From assembly GCA_964540725.1 (NCBI GenBank), contig CAZINU010000002.1:1-64000 (forward strand): a stretch of DNA of 64,000 nucleotides. The letters are read 5' to 3'. The stretch is from JANJWP01 sp964540725 (GTDB taxonomy: Bacteria; Patescibacteriota; Gracilibacteria; BD1-5; UBA2023). Both the position numbers and the translations under genes were made by a program. Below are positions 39,262 through 47,551 of the stretch, piece after piece. Numbering within the stretch: position 1 is the first letter of the stretch; every line of letters begins with the position of its first letter. The notes under the pieces were generated by a model, which worked only from the letters and a program-made list of their open reading frames with translations, did not search any database and was not told the DNA's origin.

Positions 39262-40041
39262 ATGCCTATGCCCTCGTTCCCATCCGCGGCCGAGACGGCC
39301 CACGAGAACCTCCGGAATTCGGAGGTTCTTTCCGAATGTTCCGTCCTCTCGCTTTTTCTTGTGACCGAGCGGAGCCAACCGGGAACGGGAGGGGCGAACG
39401 ACCGGGTCTGCCGCATGGCCGAAGACCTTTCCGATCTTCTTCGGAAAAGCGGGAGCGGGCTGGTTATGGAACGGGCCGACGGGGTTTATTCGATGCGGAG
39501 CGCGCCGCCGTACGTATTTTTAAAGCTCGTTCGTCAAGCGTTCTTTCGGGCGGCCGGACTCGACGCGGAAGAAGGCATTCCGAGACCTGATTCCAGCGGA
39601 AGGCTCGCGACCTTTGCCGACCGGACGGACCGATTGTCCAAAATCGTCGCTGAACGCGTTCTCCGCTCGCGGACCGTCGAGCGGCTTTCGAGTTCCGTAG
39701 CCGAATCGGTCGATTCGGCCGTTCGGGCGCTCGAACACGTCCGCGCTGGTGCCGTCCCGTCCGAATCGGCGGATTTGGCCCGGGAATTCGGAGATTCCGC
39801 ACGGAGGATTTTGGAAGGGATTCCCGTCTCGAACGCGGAGGATTTCGAATGGCTCGCATCGGATGACGCCTTGGAATTGCAGAAATTCTTGGATCGCGCA
39901 GCGTACTTCCTCCTTTCCGAGGGCGTGAACGCCGACGAAGCGGCCAAGAACCGGCTCCTGCTCGAAGCTCTTGAAGCCTTGAGCCGGCAACCCGGGTTGC
40001 CGGCTCAAATCCTCGGCCCCGGCTACGACCGCTCCCGGTAG
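39262..40041 (+). CDS. hypothetical protein
   Basis: A 259-residue, mostly helical, acidic protein of no family I recognise; one short hydrophobic stretch near residue 30 is not a membrane segment. It follows the sigma-like gene by 25 bases and may share its transcript. The 3' end overlaps comM by 19 bases and contains a perfect 30-base palindrome (39979-40008). Confidence 0.6.
   Translation: MPMPSFPSAAETAHENLRNSEVLSECSVLSLFLVTERSQPGTGGANDRVCRMAEDLSDLLRKSGSGLVMERADGVYSMRSAPPYVFLKLVRQAFFRAAGLDAEEGIPRPDSSGRLATFADRTDRLSKIVAERVLRSRTVERLSSSVAESVDSAVRALEHVRAGAVPSESADLAREFGDSARRILEGIPVSNAEDFEWLASDDALELQKFLDRAAYFLLSEGVNADEAAKNRLLLEALEALSRQPGLPAQILGPGYDRSR
39979..40008. repeat. perfect 30-base palindrome at a convergent gene junction
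   Basis: TTGAGCCGGCAAC, CCGG, then the exact complement of the first arm. It lies inside the coding end of 39262-40041, just downstream of the comM stop. There is no T-run, so it is either a factor-dependent transcription barrier between convergent genes or a protein-binding site. Confidence 0.7.
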
Positions 40042-41528
40042 GCGGCGGCTTCGGCCACGTGCTCGGCCGTAACGGTTTCCGAACCCGCGAGGTCCGCGAT
40101 AGTGCGGGCCACTTTTCGTATTCGGGAGAACGCCCGGGAGGAGAGAAGGAGCCGGTCGACCGACTCTGAAAGCAGGCGGTCGGCATCGGTGTCGAAGCGG
40201 AGGAGCCGTTCCGTTTCCCCGGGCGTCATCGTCGCGTTCGTCCGGCCCGTTCCGAGCCGTTTTTCGGCGATTGCCCGGGCCCGGGCGACTCGCTCGCGAA
40301 TTCGGTCCGACGGTTCGGAGGGGGTTTTTATGGAAAGCTCGGAAGCGGGCAGGCGGGGGACCGCGACGAACAGATCGATTCGGTCCAGAATCGGTCCCGA
40401 GAGTTTCGCCCGGTACCGCTCAACGGATCATTGCGGACACGTACAGGCTTTTTGCCGGTCTCAGAGATATCCGCACGGGCAGGGGTTCGCGGTGGCGACC
40501 AATTGGAATCGCGAAGGATACGTCGCGTGCATTCCGGCCCTCGAAATCCGAATTTCCCCGTCTTCGAGCGGTTGTCGGAGGTTTTCGAGCAGGGAACTCG
40601 GAAATTCCCGCATTTCGTCCAAAAACAGCACGCCCAAGTGCGCGAGCGAGATTTCCCCCGGCCCCGCGAGGGGGCCTCCTCCGATCAGGCTCGCGGCGCT
40701 CGCGCTCGGATGGACGGCCCGGAACGGCCGGACGGGGTCGAACGGACGCTCGCCCCGTGTTTTCGAAGCGACCGAACGGATCCGGGCGATTTCGAGAAGC
40801 TCGTCCCAACCCGGTTCGGGGAGGATGCGGCGGAACGCCCGGCAGAGAAGGGTTTTTCCCGATCAGGGGACTCCTTCGAGCAGGACGTTGTGCCCGCCCG
40901 CCGCCGCGATTTCGAGCGCCCGTTTCGCGCGGCTTTGGCCGAAGACGGACGAAAAATCCGGAACGTCGGGCCATGATGGCGGCTTCGGAACGTCCGGTTC
41001 CGGCCGAATCGGCGCCGAGGTCCCGAGAAAGGCCGAAACGGCCTGGGAGAGGGACCGAACGGCTTCGACCCGGATGCCGGGGACTTGGGAAGCCTCCCGG
41101 GCGTCCGCTTCAGGAAGGACGATCCGGCGGATTCCCCGTTCCTTGGCGGAAACCGCGTACGCGACGCCGGCCCCGATCGGGCGAACCGAACCGTCGAGCG
41201 CAAGTTCCCCGAGAACGCACGAATCCGAAAAGACCCGTTCGGAGAGTCCGACTTCTTCGGCGACGACGGAGAGCGCGATGGCCAGATCGAACGCCGGTCC
41301 GCTTTTTCTCGTGTCCGCCGGCGCCAGATTGACGGTAATCCGCTTGGCGGGGAACGAGAACCCGGAATTCCGGACGGCGCTCCGGACCCGCTCGCGGCTT
41401 TCTTGAACGGCCGCATCGCCCAGGCCGACGATTTGGAACGCCGGCAAACCGGCCGAAACGTCGGTTTCGACGCGGACCTCGATGCCGGAGATACCGGAAA
41501 GCGCGGAAGATCGGAGGGAGAAGACCAT
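40023..41528 (-). CDS. comM: ComM/YifB Mg-chelatase-like AAA+ helicase
   Basis: A 501-residue ComM-family ATPase, which in competent bacteria helps branch migration during recombination of imported DNA. An N-terminal Lon-protease-like domain (about 1-170) precedes the AAA+ module. Walker A GVP-G-SGKT has its glycine encoded by the TGA at 40863-40865. Walker B is VLFLDE, then NPCPCGYL-G-D (TGA 40461-40463), CTCPQ-G-SVERYR (TGA 40428-40430) and LSGPILDRIDL. A standard-code caller would split it into several fragments. Confidence 0.92.
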
Positions 41529-41575
41529 AGCGCCATACTCTTCGGCCGCCCGCAGAAACCAAAGAAAAATCCAAG

Positions 41576-41601
41576 AAAAAATCCGGGAAACCCCGGATTT
41601 T
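41576..41601 (-). terminator. terminator of RNase J
   Basis: On the minus strand AAATCCGGG, loop GTTT, CCCGGATTT followed by a T-run, 25 bases after the RNase J stop and before comM. Confidence 0.75.
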
Positions 41602-41625
41602 CGCAGCGGATTCGATTTCGGACGG

Positions 41626-43662
41626 CTAGTGCACCATGACGACCACTATCGGTTCCTTGCCCGTTTCGTCGAACACGATGTCGCCCACCTTCTTCCCTAC
41701 GTGCTTCTTGAAGTGGTTCGCGTCGGGGAACTTCGGCAGGTCGTGTTTGAGCGTCGAGTCGATGAACTCGCGCAAGCGGTTTTCGAGCCGGGGAAAATTC
41801 GAGAGGGTGGGGAAGCCGGCCGCGTCGAACTGGATGAGGAACTGACCGGGACGTTTCGCGATGGAGACGACGAGCGTGCCGCTCGAAAGGAGCTGGTGGC
41901 GTTCGTGGAGCTCCTTTTCGCCGGTGAGGCCGACCATGTAGCCGTCGACCGAGACGAGACGGTGCGGGGCGTACATGTCGGTAACGCGGAAGGAATCCTT
42001 CGTGAACTCGACGATCTGGCCATTGCGCCCGATGATGACCCGATCTTTCGAATAGCCGCTCTCGTAGGCGTTCCGGGCGTTTCCGTGGAGCATGTGCGGG
42101 TAGCCGTAGATGGGCATGTACACCTCCGGACGGATGAGCGAAATCATCTTCTTGGAGTCCTCCTGGCGGGCGTGCCCTCCGGCGTGGATCTCGGATTCCT
42201 TGTACTGGAAGATTTTCGGCCCCTGCGAGAGGATGAGGTCGAAAAGCCCCTGGACGTTGCGCTCGTTTCCGGGGATGACCGAAGAGGAGAACACGACGAT
42301 GTCGTCCGTTTTCAGGAACGTGTCCTTCGATTCTCCGGTGGCGATGCGCATGAGCGCCGCATAGCGTTCGCCCTGGGCGCCGGTACAACAGATGGTCACC
42401 TGGTCGTCCGGAAGGCGGTTCGCCTCTTCCATGGAGATGATGGTTCCCGGCTTCGGGCGGGCGTAGCCGAGCTTGAACGCGATGTCCATGTAGTTGTTCA
42501 TTCCGCGTCCGAGAAGCACGACCTTGCGGTTGAATTTCTCGGCGGCCGCGATAATGATCATGACGCGATCGATGATCGACGAGAAGGTCGCGGTAATGAC
42601 GCGGCCCGTCGCCTCGGCGAAGATGTCCTCGATGGATTCGATGACTTCGGATTCCGAAATCGACGATCCCTTCAGGTGCGCGTTGGTGGAGTCCGAAAGA
42701 AGCGCGCGGACGCCCCGGTTTCCGATGGACTCGAGGAGCTCGTAGTTGGTGGACGGACGGTACGGCAGCGGGTTACGGTCGAATTTCCAGTCTCCCGTAT
42801 GGACGAACCGTCCGACCGGGGTCTCAACGAGGAGTCCGACGGAGTCCGGAATCGAGTGGTCGACCGTGAACGGCATGACCTTGAAATAGTCGGAAATCTC
42901 GACCATGACGTCGCGCTCGTAGCGCTTCATGTGCGAAAGGGGCGCCCCGATTTCGGCCTGCTTCATGGCGATGAGTTCGTAGGCCATGGGGGTCGCGTAG
43001 AGCGGAACGTTCTTTCCGAGCTGCTTGACCGCGTAGGGAACGGCGCCGATATGGTCGATGTGTCCGTGGGTGATGCAGATGCCGACGATCTTCTTTCCCT
43101 TTACGTAGGAGAGATCCGGAATCGAGCAGTGGGTTCCGTGCTGGTATTGGTCGGCGAACTGGAGTCCCATGTCGACGATGAGGATCTCGTTCCCGTATTC
43201 GAAGCCGATGCAGTTGAGGCCGACCTGTTCGAGGCCGCCGAACGGAACGACGCGCAGGACGCCTTCACCGATGTGCGTGGCGCGGTGTTCTTCGTAGGGG
43301 ACGTGCTTTTTCAGGGCCTGCGCCGGAGTGACGAAGGGGAAATTGCGCTTCGCGCGGAATTTCGGAATGGTGACGAAGCTCGCGCCGGGACCGAGCCGGT
43401 CTTCGAAGGTTTTTTCGGTATTGCCCCGGACCTTGAAGTACCCGCCTTCCTGTTTCGGCCGGTCGTTCGAGGGTTTCGATCCGCGCGGACGCGGTTGCCG
43501 GCCTTCCGGTTTCGGGGGTTTCGGTCCCGAATGGTGTTTTGCCGGATGCGGACGTTTTTCGCCCGCGACCGGATCTTCGGCTCTCGGGCCCCGGCGGAGA
43601 CCTTCGGCCGCCGCTTGGTGGGAAGCCGGATCGGCGTTCCGGTCGTTTTGGTATTCTTGCAT
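41626..43662 (-). CDS. rnj: ribonuclease J
   Basis: A 678-residue metallo-beta-lactamase/beta-CASP ribonuclease with endo- and 5'-exonuclease activity. Residues 1-105 are Arg/Lys/Pro-rich and disordered, an extension typical of some actinobacterial and CPR RNase J. The metal site HGHIDHIGA is near residue 200, HTGDWKFD near 290 and the beta-CASP motifs follow. The C-terminal domain ends in EPIVVVMVH. The start at 43662 is used because upstream in-frame sequence is covered by another gene in a different frame. With RNase Y it forms the mRNA decay set. Confidence 0.94.
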   Translation of the reverse strand: MQEYQNDRNADPASHQAAAEGLRRGPRAEDPVAGEKRPHPAKHHSGPKPPKPEGRQPRPRGSKPSNDRPKQEGGYFKVRGNTEKTFEDRLGPGASFVTIPKFRAKRNFPFVTPAQALKKHVPYEEHRATHIGEGVLRVVPFGGLEQVGLNCIGFEYGNEILIVDMGLQFADQYQHGTHCSIPDLSYVKGKKIVGICITHGHIDHIGAVPYAVKQLGKNVPLYATPMAYELIAMKQAEIGAPLSHMKRYERDVMVEISDYFKVMPFTVDHSIPDSVGLLVETPVGRFVHTGDWKFDRNPLPYRPSTNYELLESIGNRGVRALLSDSTNAHLKGSSISESEVIESIEDIFAEATGRVITATFSSIIDRVMIIIAAAEKFNRKVVLLGRGMNNYMDIAFKLGYARPKPGTIISMEEANRLPDDQVTICCTGAQGERYAALMRIATGESKDTFLKTDDIVVFSSSVIPGNERNVQGLFDLILSQGPKIFQYKESEIHAGGHARQEDSKKMISLIRPEVYMPIYGYPHMLHGNARNAYESGYSKDRVIIGRNGQIVEFTKDSFRVTDMYAPHRLVSVDGYMVGLTGEKELHERHQLLSSGTLVVSIAKRPGQFLIQFDAAGFPTLSNFPRLENRLREFIDSTLKHDLPKFPDANHFKKHVGKKVGDIVFDETGKEPIVVVMVH

Positions 43663-43685
43663 GGGGGTATTGGTTATCGGGTGTT

Positions 43686-44150
43686 TTAGACGGTCTGGAT
43701 GACGACGAGCACGGTGGGGGAGCGTCGGAATTCCCGGAGAATGGCCCGTTCGAGGTCGCCCCGGACGATTTTTTCGAGATCGCGGGTTTCGATGTCCGGA
43801 ACGTCCCGGAGGGTTTCTTCGAAACTCCGGCGGCTCTCGGAGAGGAGGAACTTGTGCCCGGTTCGGATTTCGTGGGGGGAAAGGAACGCCCGCGTTTCGA
43901 TGCGGGGAGGAACGAGGATCGACCGGGATCCGGCGTCGCAGAGGAAGACGGCGGCGACGACGCCCTGAATGCCGGGTTTCGCGGCCGCGCCCCGCTTCGC
44001 CGCGGCCGGAAATTCGGCTTTCCGCTTCCGTACGGCCGTTCACCGGCGCCGTTTTTTCTTGAATCCTTTCGCGAAGCCCGGAGCTTCGGGGGTTTCGCGG
44101 CCGGAGGGGGTTTCGGGAACGTCGTCCCTACTGCGTTCTGGGCGTTGCAT
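43686..44150 (-). CDS. free-standing RNase J C-terminal-domain-like protein
   Basis: A 154-residue protein directly upstream of RNase J (23-base gap). Residues 1-60 are basic and disordered. Residues 65-154 follow the layout of the RNase J C-terminal domain: GVVAAVFL, then P-x-IETRAFL, a charged helix, DLEKIVRGDLERAILREF and a final TVLVVIQTV strand, parallel to the usual RPMILPVI ending. It has no nuclease motifs. It may modulate RNase J oligomerisation, which is inference. TGA 44040-44042 (residue 37) is read as Gly. Confidence 0.6.
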
Positions 44151-44202
44151 GATACTCGAAAAACGGTGTCCGGAGGGGGTTCGGACCACCCCGGGAAGGA
44201 AA

Positions 44203-44222
44203 AATGACGGAAGAAGTCATTC
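44203..44222 (-). terminator. weak terminator after the metallopeptidase gene
   Basis: On the minus strand AATGAC, seven-base loop, GTCATTTTT, just after the stop at 44229. Confidence 0.4.
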
Positions 44223-44228
44223 TACCCG

Positions 44229-45164
44229 TTATTTGATATAAAACAAGTATTTCTTGGTATCGATGGGCGGCTTGGTCGTATCCCATACGTACCCTTTCAG
44301 GGATCCCGTAGAAAAATCGGTCGAGGCGAATCCGGCGTCGCCGAACACCTCCTTCGAAAAAAACCGGTACTTTTTCCAGAGGGCGGCGTTCGTCGCCGCT
44401 CTCCGCTTGAACTCCGCGTTATGAAAAACGTAGAAGGAAAAGCTCTCGGCAAAATCTTCGTACTTGTTGGAAAGGGCGTAGCCGGAGACGAAATCGGCGA
44501 GCTTCGCCCCCTTCTTCTTCACTTTGTAGGAATCCCACGAAATCGCGTAGAACTTCTCGGACGGGTCGCCCAAGGCTCCGCTTCGGAGGGAGTGGATGTC
44601 GACGATGTGGCCGAGTTCGTGCACGAACACCTTCGTCTTTTCGGATTCGGTACCGATGAGGTCCGAGAGGATGAGTTCCCTTCCGACGACCTGTCCGCGG
44701 GGCTCGCGGCGTTCGGAATCGACCGTGACCGAGAGCGGCAGGACCTTCGAGACGAAGAACTTGGAGAGCAGGTTCGCGCGCAGGATCGAAACCGTCCGGT
44801 CGTCGCTCTTGGACGGATCGGGGCGGAAGGAGAACGAAAGCCTGGACGGGGCGGCCTGGCGTTTCTGTTCCGGCGCGAGGATGCTGCTCCCGGCTTCCGA
44901 CGGCTCCGGAGGCGCGCTCTCTTTCGGTTCGACGTTCTCCAGAACGAAGATTTCCGGAACCTTCGCGGACCCGGTCGAAACCGTTTCGAAATTCCGGATC
45001 GAACCCGAGTCGTACGAGGATTCCCCCCGGCCGGGGGCGAAGAACGTCCAGTACGTGCCCGTGACGACGAGGCAGACGGCGAAGGTCGCGAAAAATTTCC
45101 GGACGTCTTCCCTGGCCGGAACCGGGACGCGCGCGAAGAGGGTTCGGAATCCGGAGTTTCCCAT
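44229..45164 (-). CDS. membrane-anchored zinc metallopeptidase
   Basis: A 311-residue protein with one N-terminal membrane helix (about 23-42), a Ser/Pro/Glu-rich linker, and a zincin domain with FVHELGHIVD (HExxH near residue 195) and a later conserved ESFSFYVFH region that could supply the third ligand. Start ATG overlaps the stop of the preceding VirB2-like gene (TAATG). It closes the operon of small pilin-like proteins. A role in opening peptidoglycan or processing the secretion machine is inference. Confidence 0.75.
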   Translation of the reverse strand: MGNSGFRTLFARVPVPAREDVRKFFATFAVCLVVTGTYWTFFAPGRGESSYDSGSIRNFETVSTGSAKVPEIFVLENVEPKESAPPEPSEAGSSILAPEQKRQAAPSRLSFSFRPDPSKSDDRTVSILRANLLSKFFVSKVLPLSVTVDSERREPRGQVVGRELILSDLIGTESEKTKVFVHELGHIVDIHSLRSGALGDPSEKFYAISWDSYKVKKKGAKLADFVSGYALSNKYEDFAESFSFYVFHNAEFKRRAATNAALWKKYRFFSKEVFGDAGFASTDFSTGSLKGYVWDTTKPPIDTKKYLFYIK

Positions 45165-45589
45165 TAGCGGATGCCGTAGAAGAAGTTGATGACGGCGTTT
45201 ACGATCGCGAACGACAACAGCGCCGTGGCGAAGCCGACGACGCCCCATTTGAGGGCGTCTTTCCCCTTCTTGTGCCGCTCGTCGTCGCCATAGGCCGTGA
45301 CCATGTGGAAGCCGGCGAACACGATGGCGCCCACGGAGACGAGCGCGACGGCCGTGATGACGCGGTTGGTAATGGCGACCATTTTCGATTTCACGCCTTC
45401 TTCGATCGTTCCGTCGCCCACCGTCAGGGCGCCTTCGGGCTTGTACCCGTCCCCGTCGAAACATTCCGCGACGCTGCCGTTCACGCCGCCGTCGCAATTG
45501 CCGACGGCGGAAGCGAAGGAAACGAACGAAAAGGCGCACAGGCACGCGCCAGCGAGCGCGACGGTACGGAGAAAGGGGGTTCGAATCAT
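45164..45589 (-). CDS. VirB2-like two-helix protein (module 4)
   Basis: A 141-residue protein: signal peptide (cleavage near residue 28), a short Gly/Asp-rich exposed region with a Cys pair (NCDGG, ECFDG), then helix, YGDDERHKKGKDALK loop, helix. This layout matches VirB2/TrbC-type pilins of type IV secretion systems. It is the fourth of four tandem relatives. Confidence 0.72.
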   Translation of the reverse strand: MIRTPFLRTVALAGACLCAFSFVSFASAVGNCDGGVNGSVAECFDGDGYKPEGALTVGDGTIEEGVKSKMVAITNRVITAVALVSVGAIVFAGFHMVTAYGDDERHKKGKDALKWGVVGFATALLSFAIVNAVINFFYGIR

Positions 45590-45598
45590 GGGGAGCGG

Positions 45599-45988
45599 TT
45601 AGAAATTGAGGCCCGTGACGATCTTCACGAGGGCGTAGGCGGCGGGAACGAGGGCGATTCCCACGGCGGCGTACACGAGGGAGAGCCAAGCTTTTTTAAA
45701 CTCCTCCTCGTTTCCGCGGGCCGAAAACAGTCGGAACGCGATCCAAACGAATACGCCCACGGCGACGATGGCGACGAGCGAAAACGCGATTTCTTGGGCG
45801 CGGGGAAGGAGGTCGTGCAGGAACGTCACGTCGGCGTTCCCGTCGGTCGCGTCGACGGCCCCGCCGTCGGCGTCGCCGCCGTTTACGAGCATGCGCCCGC
45901 GCATGTCGGAGGCGTCGATTTCCGCCCATGCCGTCGCCGCCGCGGCCGTTCCGGGAAGCGCGAACGCGATTTTAGAGCCTCAGTTCAT
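45599..45988 (-). CDS. VirB2-like two-helix protein (module 3)
   Basis: A 129-residue protein. The ATG at 45988 is followed by AAC and then TGA (45980-45982), so the start is visible only if UGA is Gly. It gives a plausible signal peptide (KIAFALPGTAAAATAWA). After a Gly/Asp-rich stretch come two membrane helices separated by SARGNEEEFKKAW. The start overlaps the end of the upstream gene by 17 bases, implying translational coupling. Confidence 0.68.
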
Positions 45989-46433
45989 TGACGATATCGA
46001 TAATGGAGTAGGCGGCGACGGAGAGGATGACCCCGATCAGCGAATATTGGACGATGGCCTTGGCCTTCTTCACCTTCTCGTCCTCGCTGAACGACGTCAT
46101 GAAGAGGAATCCTCCGTAGGTGAGGGCGAGAACGGCCAAGACGCCGACGTATTTCACGATTTCCCGAATGATTTGGGAAATGGACCGGGCGACGTCGTTA
46201 TGGGAGTCCGATCCTTCGAACGGGAGGCCGAGGCTTTGCGGGTTCGGAAGGGCGTCGTCGGCGAAGGCGAGGCTCACGAAGAGGAATCCGGCGAAAAATC
46301 CGATCGAAAGGACGATCGCGAGGAACGCGGGCGTCCGGAGAGTCCGGAGGGCGCGAACCCACCGTTCGGACGTTTTCGGGAGCGCGACGGCCGAACGGTG
46401 CCGCAGCCGCGTTAGGTAGCGCTGATAATCCAT
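45972..46433 (-). CDS. VirB2-like two-helix protein (module 2)
   Basis: A 153-residue protein with a long basic N-region, a signal-type helix (about 35-58, ending SLAFA), and then two membrane helices around the loop TSFSEDEKVKKAKAIV. It overlaps both neighbours, as expected of a tightly coupled operon. The same loop pattern appears in the three-module protein at 52999-53976. Confidence 0.72.
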   Translation of the reverse strand: MDYQRYLTRLRHRSAVALPKTSERWVRALRTLRTPAFLAIVLSIGFFAGFLFVSLAFADDALPNPQSLGLPFEGSDSHNDVARSISQIIREIVKYVGVLAVLALTYGGFLFMTSFSEDEKVKKAKAIVQYSLIGVILSVAAYSIIDIVNELRL

Positions 46434-46810
46434 GAAACGAAGCGGATAATCGTATAGGACAAAAGGGCGAGGACGATGGCGATGAGATTGAACCGGACCA
46501 TGGTTTTTCCCTTGGTCGCCTCTTCGGAATCCCCCGACGACATGGCCATCCGGAATCCGGCGACGGCGATGAGGAGGACGGCGAGCGTGCTGATGGCGAC
46601 GAGGAGCAGGCCGGAAATCCGTTCCAGAAGGTTTTGGAGGTTTCCTTTCGGGCCTTCCCGGTATTCTTGCGTCGAAGGACTGAAAGCTCCGGAATCGAGG
46701 GTCCAGGTATCTTCGCCCATCCTTCCGTCCGCCCACGCCACGGGAAAAGAAACGGCGGCGACGGCGACGGCGGAGAGGAGGCTTGCGACGAATTTTTCGC
46801 GGAATCGCAT
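46412..46810 (-). CDS. VirB2-like two-helix protein (module 1)
   Basis: A 132-residue protein and first gene of the operon 46810-44229. It has a clear signal peptide (cleavage after AWA, residue 27), an exposed segment (about 28-55), and two membrane helices around SSGDSEEATKGKTMV. Pilin or channel subunit of a type IV secretion-like machine is the best guess. Confidence 0.72.
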   Translation of the reverse strand: MRFREKFVASLLSAVAVAAVSFPVAWADGRMGEDTWTLDSGAFSPSTQEYREGPKGNLQNLLERISGLLLVAISTLAVLLIAVAGFRMAMSSGDSEEATKGKTMVRFNLIAIVLALLSYTIIRFVSWIISAT

Positions 46811-46921
46811 CGGAACTGCAAACGGCTATTTCGGCCATTATAGGGGCTTTCCCGTTTTTCGGAATACCCTTTTTCCAAATTCTCGCTACAATGCCGGCGT
46901 TAGCCCTTCTTTCCGTTCCGT

Positions 46922-47284
46922 ATGCGGCTGTTTTTCTCCATTGCGGCGAACGCGTCCATATTGTTCGCCATCGCGTACTTCCTTCCGGAAGTGACCGCGA
47001 CCGGCGGATGGAAGCTCTATCTGGTCGGCGGCGTCGTGCTCGGCCTTCTGAACGCGTTCCTCCGACCGCTTCTCAAGATTCTCGGATTCCCGTTCGTCGT
47101 ACTGACCTTCGGGCTCTTCATCCTCGTGATCAACGCCGTCATCCTCGGCGTGCTCGAAAAGATCATCCTCGCGCTGAACATCACCGGCGTGGCGTTCGCG
47201 ACCGGAAGCTGGGCCAATTTCGCAATTGCGGTTGTAATTTTCACGGTCTTCAATACGATTTACGGCGTTTTATTCGGGAAATAA
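46922..47284 (+). CDS. four-helix membrane protein, phage holin superfamily IV (PF04020-like)
   Basis: A 120-residue protein with four hydrophobic helices and the conserved GLLNAFLRPLLKIL segment between helices 2 and 3. The family is widespread in bacterial chromosomes and not evidence of a phage; its function is unknown. A TACAAT box 32 bases upstream may belong to its promoter. Confidence 0.8.
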   Translation: MRLFFSIAANASILFAIAYFLPEVTATGGWKLYLVGGVVLGLLNAFLRPLLKILGFPFVVLTFGLFILVINAVILGVLEKIILALNITGVAFATGSWANFAIAVVIFTVFNTIYGVLFGK

Positions 47285-47311
47285 GCGTATTTCCGAACCC
47301 TCTCCAGACCC

Positions 47312-47533
47312 ATGTTCCACTCCGTTCTCGTTATCGCCCTCGTCGTCACGAGCATCGCCCTTTCCGCCCTCGTCGTCGTCCAATCGAAGGGCACCGGCCT
47401 TTCCATCGCTCCCGGATCCGGCGATTTCGGAAAGTTCGAGAAACGCGGCGCCGAAAAAACCCTCCACACGGTCACGACCGTTCTCGCGGTCGCGTTCGTC
47501 GTCCTTTCGGCCGCGCTTTTCTTCGTCCGCTAG
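47312..47533 (+). CDS. secG: preprotein translocase subunit SecG
   Basis: A 73-residue protein with two membrane helices joined by the typical loop VVQSKGTGLS..GDFGKFEKRGAEK. It is part of the SecYEG export channel used by the many exported proteins here. ATG at 47312, 27 bases after the holin-like gene. Confidence 0.9.
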   Translation: MFHSVLVIALVVTSIALSALVVVQSKGTGLSIAPGSGDFGKFEKRGAEKTLHTVTTVLAVAFVVLSAALFFVR

Positions 47534-47551
47534 GTCCGGTCATCCCTTCCC

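Noticed and set aside
43663..44043. Upstream extension of the RNase J frame by 127 residues
   Set aside because: That stretch is covered by the better-supported gene 43686-44150 in another frame, and the extension is Arg-rich shadow sequence.
46922..47284. Prophage indicated by the holin-like protein
   Set aside because: The family is common in ordinary chromosomes and no other phage gene is nearby.
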